64,000 nt of DNA from Streptomyces viridochromogenes (GTDB lineage: Bacteria; Actinomycetota; Actinomycetes; Streptomycetales; Streptomycetaceae), in NCBI RefSeq assembly GCF_001270495.1, contig NZ_LGUR01000002.1, forward strand, positions 374,633 to 438,632, given 5' to 3'. Under the pieces are notes generated by a model. The model was given only the letters and a program-made list of their open reading frames with translations, was not told the DNA's origin and searched no databases. Position numbers and translations under genes: made by a program. Shown piece by piece: positions 41,388-51,379 of the stretch; position 1 is the first letter of the stretch; each line of letters starts with the position of its first letter.

Positions 41388-42412
41388 TGATTGCGACCCA
41401 ACGGGGCGCACCGACCGGTGTACCCTTCCGTGCCTTCAGGCACATACCGCTCTTCCTCGCCGGCCTCGCCGCCCTGACCCTCTGCACCGCGCTGAGTCTC
41501 GCCCTCGGTGCCCGCTCCGTGCCCCTGGGCACGGTGGCCGACGCGCTGCTCGGGAATGTTCACGGTCGCGAGGCCCTGGTGGTGACCGGGCTGCGCCTGC
41601 CGCGGACCGTCATCGGGCTCGCGGTCGGCGCCGCACTCGGGGTCGCCGGGGCCGTCGCCCAGGGCATCACCCGCAATCCACTCGCCTCGCCGACCACCCT
41701 CGGCATCAACGCGGGCGCCGGTTTCGCGGTCGTCGTCGCCATCTTCGCGCTGGGGCTCAACAGCCCCGCCCAGTACGTGTGGTTCGCGTTCGCCGGCGCG
41801 GCCGGAGCCGCCCTGTTCGCGCAGGCGCTGGCCCGCCGCGCCGGGGACATCGACCCCGTACGGCTTGCGCTGGGCGGCACCGTGCTCCAACTCGTGCTGC
41901 TGTCCTGGACGTCGGCCGTCATGCTGATGAACCAGCGCACCCTGGACGAGGCCCGCTTCTGGCTGGCCGGATCACTGTCCGGGCGCACCCTCGACGTCCT
42001 GTGGCCGGTCCTGCCGACCCTGCTGCTCGGCCTGGTCCTCGCGCTGGCCGTCTCCCCCGCCCTCAACGCCCTTGCCCTGGGCGACGATTCCGCCCAGGCA
42101 CTCGGCGTGCCGGTGGCCCGGATCCGGCTGGCGGGCGGCATCGCGGTCGTCCTGCTCGCCGGGTCGGCGGTCGCGGTGGCCGGTCCGGTCGCCTTCATCG
42201 GACTCGCCGCACCCCATCTCGTACGGCCCCTGCTCGGCGGCGACCACCGGGTGCTGGTCCCCGGCTGTCTGATCGCGGGTCCCCTGCTGCTGCTCTCGGC
42301 GGATGTACTCGGCCGGATGGTGATCCGGCCCTCGGAGCTGGAGGTCGGCATCGTCACCGCGTTCCTGGGCGCCCCGCTGCTGGCGCTGCTGGCCCGGAGG
42401 GTGGCCCGATGA
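41387..42412 (+). CDS. FecCD-type ferric-siderophore ABC permease, subunit 1
   Basis: 341 residues with about nine or ten membrane segments and FecCD signatures: GLRLPRTVIGLAVGAALGVAGAVAQGITRNPLASPTTLGINAG, here spanning about residues 65-107 (quoted only as LRLPRTVIG and RNPLASPTTLGINAG), and AGPVAFIGLAAPHLVR. It forms half of the inner-membrane channel for ferric siderophores. The GTG start appears leaderless under an iron box. Its stop overlaps the next permease start (ATGA). Confidence 0.9.
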   Translation: MIATQRGAPTGVPFRAFRHIPLFLAGLAALTLCTALSLALGARSVPLGTVADALLGNVHGREALVVTGLRLPRTVIGLAVGAALGVAGAVAQGITRNPLASPTTLGINAGAGFAVVVAIFALGLNSPAQYVWFAFAGAAGAALFAQALARRAGDIDPVRLALGGTVLQLVLLSWTSAVMLMNQRTLDEARFWLAGSLSGRTLDVLWPVLPTLLLGLVLALAVSPALNALALGDDSAQALGVPVARIRLAGGIAVVLLAGSAVAVAGPVAFIGLAAPHLVRPLLGGDHRVLVPGCLIAGPLLLLSADVLGRMVIRPSELEVGIVTAFLGAPLLALLARRVAR

Positions 42413-43458
42413 GCGCGGCGGCACTGTCCGTACGGACGAAGTCCACGGCCCGGGCCCGGGTCCGGCGCCGCGTCCTGCTGTTCGCCGCGACCGGTGTGGC
42501 CCTGCTGTTCGTGCTGCTCACCGTGTCCCTGACGACCGGTGAGATGCCGATGCCCGCCTCGACGGCGCTGCGCGCGCTGGTCGGGCTCGGGGATCCGGGG
42601 GACGTCCTGGTCATCCAGCAGTTCCGGGCGCCGCGATCGGTGGCGGCGATCGTCGCCGGCGCCGGGCTCGGGGCGGCGGGATGCGTGCTGCAACGCCTGT
42701 TCCGCAATCCCCTGGCCTCCCCCGACGTCATGGGCGTGACCGGCGGGGCCTCGCTGGGCGCGGTCGCCCTCATCGCGGCCGGTGCCTCGCAGGCGCTGAT
42801 CCCCGTCGGAGCACTGGGCGGCGGATTGCTCGCCGCCCTGCTGCTGGGCGTGTTCGCCTGGCGTTCGGGGCTCGCGGTCACCCGGCTCGTGCTCACCGGG
42901 CTCGCCGTCCAGGCGGGTCTGGCGGCCGCCGTGAACCTGATGATCGTGCGGTTTCCCGCGGAACTCGCCGGGTCGGCGTTGCAGTGGACCACGGGTTCCG
43001 TGTACGGGCGGACGTGGACCGAGGTGTGGGGTGCCGGCGGTGCCCTGGTGCTCGCGTTCACCGCCGCACTCGTCATGCATCGGCGGCTGGCTGTGCTCGA
43101 CCTCGGGGACGACTCCGCCGGCGCGCTCGGCCTGCGCACCTCCGCCGCCCGGCTCCAACTGCTCTTCGTCGCCGTCGCGTTGGCCTCGCTGGCCGCCGCG
43201 CTCGCCGGTCCCGTGACCTTCGTGGCGCTCGCCGTGCCGCACATCGTGCGGTTCGTCACCGGCCCGCCGACCGCCGCCTCGCTGGCGCTGGCCGGGCTCA
43301 CCGGTGCGGTGCTGTTGCTTGCCTCCGATCTGGTGGTGCAGCACCTGTTGCCGATCGAAGGGCTGCCGGTCGGGGCGGTCACGGCCACGCTCGGCGCGCC
43401 CTGGCTCCTGGTGCTGATGCTGCGGCAGAGCTCGCCTGTTCAGAGGAGCCGCGGATGA
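42409..43458 (+). CDS. FecCD-type ferric-siderophore ABC permease, subunit 2
   Basis: 349 residues, multi-spanning, with the family signatures FRAPRSVAAIVAGAGLGAAG, RNPLASPDVMGVTGGAS and AGPVTFVALAVPHIVR. It partners the preceding permease. ATG at 42409 overlaps the preceding stop, so the two are co-translated. About 200 bp without a supported gene separate it from the ATPase. Confidence 0.9.
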   Translation: MSAAALSVRTKSTARARVRRRVLLFAATGVALLFVLLTVSLTTGEMPMPASTALRALVGLGDPGDVLVIQQFRAPRSVAAIVAGAGLGAAGCVLQRLFRNPLASPDVMGVTGGASLGAVALIAAGASQALIPVGALGGGLLAALLLGVFAWRSGLAVTRLVLTGLAVQAGLAAAVNLMIVRFPAELAGSALQWTTGSVYGRTWTEVWGAGGALVLAFTAALVMHRRLAVLDLGDDSAGALGLRTSAARLQLLFVAVALASLAAALAGPVTFVALAVPHIVRFVTGPPTAASLALAGLTGAVLLLASDLVVQHLLPIEGLPVGAVTATLGAPWLLVLMLRQSSPVQRSRG

Positions 43459-43655
43459 CGACGCGCTCCGCCGGCGGTGCCGCGATGTGTCGTCCGGCGG
43501 GTGCGGCGCCGTCGTGGCTTGTCGCGCCCGCGCGGCGGAAGCCGCGTGTTCCACCCAGCCCCGCGCCCCTTGGCGGCGTTGCCCGACCGCCGCGGACTTC
43601 GCCCGGCCCGCCCAGCGCCCCGCACGAAAACTCCACCGGCCTTCAGGAGCCGCAC

Positions 43656-44477
43656 ATGCCCGCGACCGCCAACCAGCTCTCCACCCAGGGCCTCGACCTG
43701 CGCTACGGCGACCGTCTCGTGGTCGGTGGGCTCGATCTGACGTTGCCCGGCGGGGCCGTCACCGCGATCGTCGGGCCCAACGCCTGTGGAAAGTCGACCC
43801 TGTTGCGCGGGCTGAGCCGGCTGCTGGCGCCGGCTGCCGGCAGTGTGACCCTCGACGGTGCCGACGTCCACCGGATGTCCGCCCGAGGGCTCGCCCTGCG
43901 GATGGGGCTGCTGCCTCAGCAGCCCGTGACGCCGGAGGCGATCACCGTCGAGGCGCTGGTCCGGCTGGGCCGGTATCCGCACCAGCGGCTGCTGAGCCCC
44001 TGGTCGGCCGCCGACCAGAAGGCGGTCGACGAGGCCCTGGAGCGCACCGGCACCGCCGCGCTGCGCGACCAGCCCGTCGACCAGCTCTCCGGCGGTCAGC
44101 GGCAACGCGCCTGGATCGCGCTCGCGTTGGCGCAGGACACCGAGCTGCTGCTGCTCGACGAGCCCACCACCTTCCTCGATCTGCGGCACCAGCTCGACGT
44201 GCTCGACCTGGTCGCCGCCCTGCACGCCGAGGCGGGCCGCACCGTGGTGATGGTGCTGCACGACCTCGGACAGGCCGCCCGCTACGCGGACCACATGGTG
44301 GTCCTCAAGGACGGCCGCCTCGCCGCGGCCGGCGCCCCGGCCGACGTCCTCGACGCGGAGCTGGTCAAGTCCGTGTTCGACGTGGACTGCCGGGTGATCC
44401 CCGACCCGGAGACCGGCACCCCGCTGGTCGTCCCCAAGAGCAGCGCGGTCCGGCGGCCATCCGCCGCGACCGCCTGA
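43656..44477 (+). CDS. Ferric-siderophore ABC transporter ATPase
   Basis: 273 residues. Walker A is GPNACGKSTLLRGL, the Q-loop follows in MGLLPQQPVT, the signature is LSGGQRQRAWIALAL, Walker B is LLLLDEPTTFLD, and the switch His is in VLHDLGQAARY. This is the FepC/FhuC type. ATG at 43656 has AGGAG seven bases upstream. It energises the two upstream permeases. Confidence 0.92.
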   Translation: MPATANQLSTQGLDLRYGDRLVVGGLDLTLPGGAVTAIVGPNACGKSTLLRGLSRLLAPAAGSVTLDGADVHRMSARGLALRMGLLPQQPVTPEAITVEALVRLGRYPHQRLLSPWSAADQKAVDEALERTGTAALRDQPVDQLSGGQRQRAWIALALAQDTELLLLDEPTTFLDLRHQLDVLDLVAALHAEAGRTVVMVLHDLGQAARYADHMVVLKDGRLAAAGAPADVLDAELVKSVFDVDCRVIPDPETGTPLVVPKSSAVRRPSAATA

Positions 44478-44505
44478 TCAGTCCCCTCTCACAGAAAGAC
44501 CCCTC

Positions 44506-45528
44506 ATGTTCAACCGATCTCCCCTGCGCGGAATCGGCCGGCTGATCGCCGTGCTGCTCGCCGTCGTCCTCGGTACGGCCGTCCTGGCCGCCTGCGGCGG
44601 CGCGGACTCCTCCTCCGACGCCGACGACACGGCCAAGGCCGCGGGCGACAGCTCCGCCTTCCCGCGCACCCTGAAGACCGTGATGGGCGACGTGAAGATC
44701 CCGTCCCAGCCGAAGCGGGTCGTCGTGCTCGACACCGGTGAGCTGGACGACGTCACCCTGCTCGGCCTCGACCCGGTCGGCGCGGTCGCCCCGCACTTCA
44801 AGACTTCCGGCGGCTTCCCGACGTACCTGGACGGCGAGTTGAAGAACACCGTCGACGTCGGCCCGCTCCTGGAGCCGAACCTGGAGAAGATCGCCTCCCT
44901 CAAGCCCGATCTGATCCTGTCCTCCAAGGTCCGGCACGAGAAGGTCTACGACAAGCTCAGCGCCATCGCCCCGACCGTCTTCACCGAGACCACCGGCGGT
45001 GTCTGGAAGGAGAACCTCAAGGTCCACGCCGAGGCGCTGGGTCTGGAGAAGGAGGCCGCGGCCAAGCTCAAGGAGTACGAGACGCAGGCCGCGGCGCTCG
45101 GTGCCGCCATCAAGAAGAAGGACGGCGGCACCATGCCGACCGCGTCCGTGGTCCGCTTCATCGCCGGTCCGACCCGCCTGTACCAGACCAACTCCTACAG
45201 CGGTGTCGTGCTGAACGACATCGGCTTCCAGCGGCCCAAGTCCCAGATCTCGAACGACCCCGAGGTCACCATGAAGGACGTCAGCCCGGAGGAGATCGAC
45301 CAGGCCGACGCCGACCTCATCTTCGTCACCGCCGCCGACGCCGAGGACAAGACCCAGAAGAAGCAGGTCGTCTCCAACCCGGTGTGGAAGGACCTCCCGG
45401 CCGTGAAGGACGGCAAGGTCTTCGAGGTCCCGGACGAGACGTGGATGTCCGGCATCGGCGTCCAGGCCGCCGAGGAGATGCTCAAGGACGTGGCGAAGGC
45501 CACCGGCGTGGAGCTCCCGGCGAAGTGA
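44506..45528 (+). CDS. Iron-siderophore-binding lipoprotein
   Basis: 340 residues. The signal peptide ends in the lipobox VLAACGGAD (lipidated Cys near 28). The mature part has the periplasmic-binding-protein fold for siderophores (FecB type): KRVVVLDTGELDDVTLLGLDPVGAV and LKPDLILSSKVRHEKVYDKL. It captures the ferric siderophore outside the membrane. It directly follows the ATPase and precedes the biosynthetic operon, so its ligand is probably the compound made by that operon. Confidence 0.9.
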   Translation: MFNRSPLRGIGRLIAVLLAVVLGTAVLAACGGADSSSDADDTAKAAGDSSAFPRTLKTVMGDVKIPSQPKRVVVLDTGELDDVTLLGLDPVGAVAPHFKTSGGFPTYLDGELKNTVDVGPLLEPNLEKIASLKPDLILSSKVRHEKVYDKLSAIAPTVFTETTGGVWKENLKVHAEALGLEKEAAAKLKEYETQAAALGAAIKKKDGGTMPTASVVRFIAGPTRLYQTNSYSGVVLNDIGFQRPKSQISNDPEVTMKDVSPEEIDQADADLIFVTAADAEDKTQKKQVVSNPVWKDLPAVKDGKVFEVPDETWMSGIGVQAAEEMLKDVAKATGVELPAK

Positions 45529-45547
45529 CCCGCCGCTGATCATCCGA

Positions 45548-45580
45548 GGGCGGGCCGGGCCCGACCAGCTCAGCCCGCCC
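45548..45580 (+). terminator. Hairpin between importer and siderophore biosynthesis genes
   Basis: GGGCGGGC and GCCCGCCC form an 8-bp GC stem around a 17-nt loop, 20 bp after the lipoprotein stop. It may partly separate the import and biosynthesis transcripts. Confidence 0.45.
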
Positions 45581-45619
45581 CACAACCCCCCACCCGCTAG
45601 CGGAAGTTAGTGAACCGGC

Positions 45620-46795
45620 ATGCGCCTGTACCTGCTCGCCCTCAACCCGACCGATGCCGTCAGCGAGGGCTTCCTGCCCGCCGCGGCCCGGCTGGGTCTG
45701 GACGTCACCGTCCTCACCGACCAGCCCGACGCCCACCGTCTCGCCCACCCGGACGTCGAGGTCCTGGAGTGCGACGTCCGTGACTTCCGGGCCGTGATCA
45801 CCCGCGTCTCGAGCCACCACGCGCCCGACGCCGTCTTCACCAACAGCGACCACCTCCAGACCCAGGCCGCCCTGGCCGCCGCCTACTTCGGCCTCCCCGG
45901 CAAGGACTGGCGGGCCACCCTGCGCTGCAAGGACAAGGCCGAGATGCGCCGTCGGCTCGCCGCGGCCGGCGTGGACACCGTGTGGTCGGCCGAACTGACC
46001 GAACCGGTCGCGCCCGGCGACGCGCCGTACCCGTGTGTCGTCAAGCCGCGCGAGGGCGTGGCCAGCGAGGACGTCGTCCTCGTCCACGGCCCCGAAGAGC
46101 TGGTGACCCACACCAAGGAGATCCTGGACCGCCGCCCGGGCGCCGTCCTGGTCGTCGAGGAGTACCTCCCCGGCGACCTGTTCACCCTGGAGACCCTCGG
46201 CGACGGGCATGTCCGCCATGTCCTGGGCGGCTTCCACACCGAGCTGTCGCCGCCCCCGTACTTCATCGAGGAACGCCTCACCTTCGTCCCCGCCCACCCC
46301 GAGCCGGTCGTCGCGCAGGTCCTGGAGCAACTGGACGCGCTGGGTGTCGGGTTCGGCGCCTGCCACACCGAGTTCGTGGTGCACGAGGGGCGGGCCCGGA
46401 TCATCGAGGTCAACTACCGCGCCATCGGCGACCAGTGCGACCTGCTGCTGGCCCGCCTCCTTGAGATCCCGCTCTTCGAGCACATCCTGCGCACCCACCT
46501 CGGCGAGCCGCTCCCGGCCGGCCTGGGCGCCCGCAAGGACGGCGCGGCCCGCCTGGAGTACCCGTGCGCCGAGCGCGCCGGCACTCTCGTGGGCGCCCCC
46601 GAGGCCACGGACCTCGACGTCGACGGCGTCCATCTGACGTACCGTCCGCTCCGCGCGGTGGGCGAGCGGCACGAGCTGTACCGCACCAACCGCGACTACC
46701 TCGGCGTCCTGCGGGCCACCGGCACCGACCAGCCGACCGTGGACCGCGTGGCGGCCGACTTCCTGGCCCAGCGGCACTGGGAGATCCAGCCGTGA
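45620..46795 (+). CDS. ATP-grasp ligase of siderophore biosynthesis (PvsA-like)
   Basis: 391 residues, ATP-grasp fold. The ATP-binding lysines lie in CKDKAEMRRRLAAAG and YPCVVKPREGVASEDVVLV; the metal-binding end is FVVHEGRARIIEVNYRAIGD. In the vibrioferrin operon the first gene, pvsA, encodes such a ligase that joins an amino acid to a carboxylate building block. The ATG has no clear Shine-Dalgarno, and TAGTGA (45608-45613) could be a -10 for a leaderless start. The GTGA overlap with the next gene starts a run of five coupled genes. Confidence 0.83.
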   Translation: MRLYLLALNPTDAVSEGFLPAAARLGLDVTVLTDQPDAHRLAHPDVEVLECDVRDFRAVITRVSSHHAPDAVFTNSDHLQTQAALAAAYFGLPGKDWRATLRCKDKAEMRRRLAAAGVDTVWSAELTEPVAPGDAPYPCVVKPREGVASEDVVLVHGPEELVTHTKEILDRRPGAVLVVEEYLPGDLFTLETLGDGHVRHVLGGFHTELSPPPYFIEERLTFVPAHPEPVVAQVLEQLDALGVGFGACHTEFVVHEGRARIIEVNYRAIGDQCDLLLARLLEIPLFEHILRTHLGEPLPAGLGARKDGAARLEYPCAERAGTLVGAPEATDLDVDGVHLTYRPLRAVGERHELYRTNRDYLGVLRATGTDQPTVDRVAADFLAQRHWEIQP

Positions 46796-48444
46796 CCGCC
46801 ACGGACATCTCCGAGGCGGAACTCCTCACCCGTGTGCTGAGCGCTCTCCTGCGCGAGGACGTGGTCGGCCTGCGCACCCAGAGCACGACGGTCCACGAGC
46901 AGGACGGCAGCTGGCTGCGACTCCCCACGGGAGGGGACGCCCTGCTGCTGCCGGTCACCGAGGACGGCTTCCAGTGCCTGTACGCCGCCCGGCGGCCCGT
47001 CCTGGTACGCGAGTCGGACGGCGCGGAGCTGACCGGGTACGAGAGCGTGCTCGGAGCACTGCGTGAGCTCGCCGATCCCGAGGACCGGGGCGGCTTCGAC
47101 GCGTTCACCGAGGAGTGCCGTCAGACACTGGCGACCATGCGGCTGCACGCGGCGACCCGGGCGGAGGTCATGGCCCGGCTCACGGACGAGCCCGGCCTCG
47201 GCGGCAGCCTGGCGTACGACACACTCGCCGCCCGCCACGACCACCCCGTCTACCCGACGGCACGTGGCCGCTCGGGGCTTACGGAAGAGCAACTGCGCGC
47301 GTACGCCCCGGAGTTCCGCCCGCGCTTCGCACTGCGCTGGCTCGCCGTGCCCCGGGACGAGGTCGTCCTGGCGGGGAAGCTGCCCGAGTTCTGGCCGACA
47401 CCCGACACGCTGGGCCTGCCCGGCCTGCGGGACACGCATGTGACGCTGCCCGTGCATCCGCTCACCGTCGACGCCCTGCCCGGCGGCACCGTACTGGCCG
47501 ACCGCGCCTGCCTGGACGTCGTACCGACCCTGTCCATGCGGACCGTGGCCACGGTCGCCGACCCTTCCGTGCACCTCAAACTCCCGCTGGCCACCGCGAC
47601 GCTGGGGCTGCGCAACAAGCGGACCATCAAGCCCGGCACGCTGGTCGACGGAGCGGTGGGCCAGCGACTGCTGGAAGCGGTCATCGCCCGCGAACCCCGC
47701 TTCCAGGAGACGGTCCTGCACGCCGACGAGACGACGTACGCCCACGCCGGGCACGAGCTGCTGGCCGTGCTGTGCCGCCGCTACCCGGCCGGGCTCGACG
47801 ACTCCACGGTGGTGCCGCTGGCGGCGCTGCTGGCCGAGGCGCCGGACGGACGCCTGGTGATCGACGGGATCGCCGACCGCTACTACGACGGTGATCCGCT
47901 CGCCCTGCTGGACGCGGCCCTCACCCTGCTGTTCGACTGGCAGACCACGCTGTTCGGCTACGGCATCGCCCTGGAGTCGCACCAGCAGAACGTCTCGCTG
48001 GTGCTGCGGCCGGGCAGCCTGCGGCTGCTGTTCAAGGACAACGACGGGCCGCGCGTCAACGCCGAACGGCTGGACGCCGTACTGCCGGGGCCGTGGGACT
48101 TCGACGACGCGCGGATCCTCGGCACGGACGACGGTCCGGTCGCCGACGTGTTCGCCACGATCACCCTGCATCTGTGCGCGGCCTCGTACGCGTTCGGACT
48201 TCCCCGGTACCGCCGTGCCCTGCTGGACCTCGTCCGGGCCCGGCTGGCGGAGGCCGTCGACCGGCTCGGCGGCGATGCTGCGGACGTGCTGCGTGCCCGC
48301 CTGCTGGACGCGCCGGAGCTGCCGGTGAAGGCGATGGTGTCGGCCGGGACGCTGCTGTCCAAGGAACGGTCGGGTGCGGCCGACATCAACAAGCACTACA
48401 CGACCGGGCCCAACTACCTGCGGCGTATGGAGGGTTCCGCATGA
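46792..48444 (+). CDS. NIS siderophore synthetase, IucA/IucC family (PvsB-like)
   Basis: 550 residues. Family landmarks are a degenerate HPvyPTaRgR region (HPVYPTARGRSGL), LPVHPL, VVPTLSMRTVA, LKLPLATATLGLRNKRTIKPG and ESHQQNVSLVLRPG, with the C-terminal FhuF-like region near the end. These enzymes adenylate a citrate or 2-oxoglutarate carboxylate and condense it with an amine or alcohol without a peptide template. GTG 46792 overlaps the ATP-grasp stop. Second gene in pvsABCDE order. Confidence 0.88.
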   Translation: MTATDISEAELLTRVLSALLREDVVGLRTQSTTVHEQDGSWLRLPTGGDALLLPVTEDGFQCLYAARRPVLVRESDGAELTGYESVLGALRELADPEDRGGFDAFTEECRQTLATMRLHAATRAEVMARLTDEPGLGGSLAYDTLAARHDHPVYPTARGRSGLTEEQLRAYAPEFRPRFALRWLAVPRDEVVLAGKLPEFWPTPDTLGLPGLRDTHVTLPVHPLTVDALPGGTVLADRACLDVVPTLSMRTVATVADPSVHLKLPLATATLGLRNKRTIKPGTLVDGAVGQRLLEAVIAREPRFQETVLHADETTYAHAGHELLAVLCRRYPAGLDDSTVVPLAALLAEAPDGRLVIDGIADRYYDGDPLALLDAALTLLFDWQTTLFGYGIALESHQQNVSLVLRPGSLRLLFKDNDGPRVNAERLDAVLPGPWDFDDARILGTDDGPVADVFATITLHLCAASYAFGLPRYRRALLDLVRARLAEAVDRLGGDAADVLRARLLDAPELPVKAMVSAGTLLSKERSGAADINKHYTTGPNYLRRMEGSA

Positions 48445-49634
48445 GCGCGGAGGTGCTACGGGTGCCGAGGCGGGAGTTCGGGCGCGGACATGTGCACGCG
48501 GTGGCGGGCTGCTACTTCGTGGCGTCGTTCGCCGCGCTGGGGCTGCCGCCGTATCTCACGGAGATCCTGCCGGAGTTGGGCGACCGTGGCGCACGCTGGG
48601 CCGGGGTGCTCTATATCGTGCCGACCGTGTTCGGCGCGCTCGGGGCGCCACTGTGGGGGCGACTCGCGGACCGCTTCGGCCGTAAACGACTGCTGCTGCG
48701 GGCCCAGTTGGGGCTCGCCGTGTCGTTCCTGCTCGCGGGCTGGGCGGATTCGCTGGCCACGTTCACGGTGGCGCTGGTGCTCCAGGGCATCCTGGGTGGC
48801 ACGTTCGCCGCGTCCAACGGCTATCTCGGTACGGCCCTGGAGGGTCCGGCCCTGTCCAAGGCGCTCACCCTGATGCAGGGCAGCGCACGGGCCGCGCTGG
48901 TCGCCGCGCCGATCGTGGTCGGCTCCCTGTCGGGCTGGCTGTCCCCGCACCGGCAGTACGCCCTGCTCGCCGTACTGCCGCTGACGGCGGCCCTGCTGCT
49001 GGCGGCGCTGCCGGAACCGGTGCCGGCCGAGAAGCCGCCGCGCCGGGCCGAGGCCGAGGTGGCCGAGGCGCCCCCGTCGATGTCGCTCAGGACCCTGTTC
49101 GCCCTGGAGTTCGCCTTCGTGTTCTCCACCGTCATCTCCTTCCCCTATCTCATCGAACTCGTCGACGACCGGCTCCCCGGCACCTCGCCGGCGCTGACCG
49201 GCGTCCTCTTCGCCCTGCCTCACCTGTGCTACCTGGTGTCCGCGCTGGCGGTGCACGCCGCCTTCCGGGACCGTCCGCGGGCCGGGCTCGCGCTGGGCTT
49301 CGCCTGTATCGCGCTCGGACTCGCCGGACACGGCATCGCCGACTCGCTGCCCACGCTCGTCGCCGTACGACTGCTGCTGGGCGTGGGGCTCACCCTCGGT
49401 CTGGTCTGTCTGTCGGTGCTGGCCGCCGACTGCGCCAAGGGCCGGGCACCCGGCCGGATGTTCGGTTCGCTGGAGTTCTTCTCCAAGGCCGGCGCGGTCG
49501 CCGCCGGGGTGACCGCGGCCGCGGGCACCGCCCGCTACGGGCCGGCCGCCCCCGTGCTGATCGGCGGTGCGGCCGCCGCCGTCACAGCCGCCCTTCTCCC
49601 CACACTGCACCTGCGCACCCGCTGGAGCCACTGA
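48441..49634 (+). CDS. MFS siderophore exporter (PvsC-like)
   Basis: 397 residues with about twelve membrane segments and the MFS loop motif GRLADRFGRKRLL between helices 2 and 3. A central cytoplasmic loop is rich in Glu/Ala (PPRRAEAEVAEAPP). It sits between two NIS synthetase genes with ATGA and TGATG overlaps, exactly where pvsC lies in vibrioferrin operons, so it most likely exports the finished siderophore. Confidence 0.88.
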   Translation: MSAEVLRVPRREFGRGHVHAVAGCYFVASFAALGLPPYLTEILPELGDRGARWAGVLYIVPTVFGALGAPLWGRLADRFGRKRLLLRAQLGLAVSFLLAGWADSLATFTVALVLQGILGGTFAASNGYLGTALEGPALSKALTLMQGSARAALVAAPIVVGSLSGWLSPHRQYALLAVLPLTAALLLAALPEPVPAEKPPRRAEAEVAEAPPSMSLRTLFALEFAFVFSTVISFPYLIELVDDRLPGTSPALTGVLFALPHLCYLVSALAVHAAFRDRPRAGLALGFACIALGLAGHGIADSLPTLVAVRLLLGVGLTLGLVCLSVLAADCAKGRAPGRMFGSLEFFSKAGAVAAGVTAAAGTARYGPAAPVLIGGAAAAVTAALLPTLHLRTRWSH

Positions 49635-51379
49635 TGCCCTCCCTGACCGACTCGCTCCCCGAGCAGGGCCGTCTCCCCGTCGCCCGCGCCGACCTGCCCA
49701 CCGCCGACGACGCGGTGGCCCACACCCTCCTCAACTGCCTGCTGCGCGAGGTGTCGGCACCCGAGCACCAGTCCGTCGTCGCGGACGGCCACCTGCTGCT
49801 GCGGCTACCCCGCCGCGGGGTCCTGCTGCGCGTCGCCCTGCGCCGCACGTCGCTGCTCGGCGCGCACCGCTTCACCGGGCCGGTGAGCGAGCAGCGGGGC
49901 GAGGCGTGGGCCGAGGTGGACTGGCGTCGCCTCGCCGAGTACACCCACGACGAGCTGGCGCTGCGGACGGGCGTGCGCAACGAGGAGTTCCTGGAGCAGA
50001 TCGTCTCCAGCCACGAGGCCGTCGGGACGGCGCTCGCCGACACGCGTGCGGCCCGCCCCGCGGACGACCGGCTCTCCACCTACGTGCGGTCCGAGCAGTC
50101 CCTCCTCTTCGGCCACCGCTTCCACCCCACGCCGAAGGCCCGCACCGGCGACCCGCGCGCCTGGTCCGCGTACGCGCCCGAGGCCGGTGCCTCCTTCCCG
50201 CTGCGGCACCTCGCCGTCCGCGCCGGCCTGATCGCCGAGGAGCACGCCGATCCGGCGGCCGCCGCCACGCTGGACCGGCACCGCACGGACGTCCCGGACG
50301 GCTACCGCCTGCTCCCCACCCACCCCTGGCAGTACGAGACGCTGCGCGAGCACCCCCTGCTGCGCGCCGCCCTCGACCGCGGCGACATCCTGGACCTCGG
50401 CCCGGGCGGACAGCCGTTCGCCGCCACCGCGTCGGTGCGCACGCTGTACGACGGGGAGACGTTCCTGAAGTTCAGCCTGAACGTGCGGATCACCAACTGC
50501 CTGCGCAAGAACAGCAGTTACGAGCTGTCCGGCGCCGTCGCCCTCACCCGCGTCCTGGCCCCGGCACTCGCCGATCTGGCCGAGCGCTTCCCCGGCAGTG
50601 ACGTGCTCCGCGAGCCCGCCTATCGCACGCTGGCCCTGCCCGGCCCCGACGGCACCCCGGACCGCGCGCTGTTCGAGGGCTTCGGCGTCATCGTCCGCGA
50701 GGGCCTGCCCCCGCGGCTGGCACCGGGCACCACTCCCCTGCTGGCGGCGGCCGTCGCCGACGAGTACCCGACCGGCCCCGCTCACATATCGCATCTCCTC
50801 GCCGGGGCGGACGAACAGACGGCCCTCGACTGGTGGTCGACGTACCTCGGCCTTCTCCTGCCGCCCGTCCTGGCCGCCTACTTCGACCACGGGCTGGTCC
50901 TGGAACCCCACCTCCAGAACGTCCTGATCTGCGTCGACGGTGACGGCCGGCCCGCCCAGGTCCTCTTCCGCGACCTGGAGGGCACCAAGCTGGTCCCCGA
51001 CCACCACGAGGACACCCTCGCCGCGCTGCCGCCCGAGGTCGCGGGCCCCATGACGTACGACGCCCAGCGCGGCTGGGACCGCGTCGTGTACTGCCTGCTG
51101 GTCAACCATGTCGCCGAGCTGCTGGCCGCGCTCGCCGATCTGCACCCACGGGCGGAGGCCGCGCTGTGGGGACGGGTGCGCGACACGCTCCGGGCGTACT
51201 CCGACCGGTTCGGCTGCCCGCCCCGGCTGGCCGCCCTCCTCGCCGGGGTGCCGCTGCCGGCGAAGGCCAATCTCCTCACCCGCTGGGAGCGCAAGGCCGA
51301 CCGGGAGGCAGGCTATGTCCGGCTGCCGTCGCCGCTCGCCGAGGACATCCTGCGTGACACGACCGGAGGTATCCGATGA
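49634..51379 (+). CDS. NIS siderophore synthetase, IucA/IucC family (PvsD-like)
   Basis: 581 residues with canonical motifs: GHRFHPTPKARTG (ATP-binding GHxxHPxxKxRxG), LLPTHPWQYE, SVRTLYDGETFLKFSLNVRI, NCLRKNSSYELSG, EPHLQNVLI and LFRDLEGTKLV. It is the more canonical of the two synthetases here. ATG 49634 overlaps the exporter stop by 1 bp. In vibrioferrin biosynthesis PvsB and PvsD act on different carboxyl units; which does which cannot be told from sequence alone. Confidence 0.92.
   Translation: MPSLTDSLPEQGRLPVARADLPTADDAVAHTLLNCLLREVSAPEHQSVVADGHLLLRLPRRGVLLRVALRRTSLLGAHRFTGPVSEQRGEAWAEVDWRRLAEYTHDELALRTGVRNEEFLEQIVSSHEAVGTALADTRAARPADDRLSTYVRSEQSLLFGHRFHPTPKARTGDPRAWSAYAPEAGASFPLRHLAVRAGLIAEEHADPAAAATLDRHRTDVPDGYRLLPTHPWQYETLREHPLLRAALDRGDILDLGPGGQPFAATASVRTLYDGETFLKFSLNVRITNCLRKNSSYELSGAVALTRVLAPALADLAERFPGSDVLREPAYRTLALPGPDGTPDRALFEGFGVIVREGLPPRLAPGTTPLLAAAVADEYPTGPAHISHLLAGADEQTALDWWSTYLGLLLPPVLAAYFDHGLVLEPHLQNVLICVDGDGRPAQVLFRDLEGTKLVPDHHEDTLAALPPEVAGPMTYDAQRGWDRVVYCLLVNHVAELLAALADLHPRAEAALWGRVRDTLRAYSDRFGCPPRLAALLAGVPLPAKANLLTRWERKADREAGYVRLPSPLAEDILRDTTGGIR

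Noticed and set aside
43459..43655. Possible small gene between the second Fec permease and the ATPase
   Set aside because: An open frame exists, but it has no convincing start, RBS or recognisable domain; it is treated as an intercistronic gap.
45595..45620. GTTAGTGAACC before the ATP-grasp gene as an iron box
   Set aside because: Only a few positions match the 19-bp IdeR/DmdR consensus and there is no dyad symmetry.
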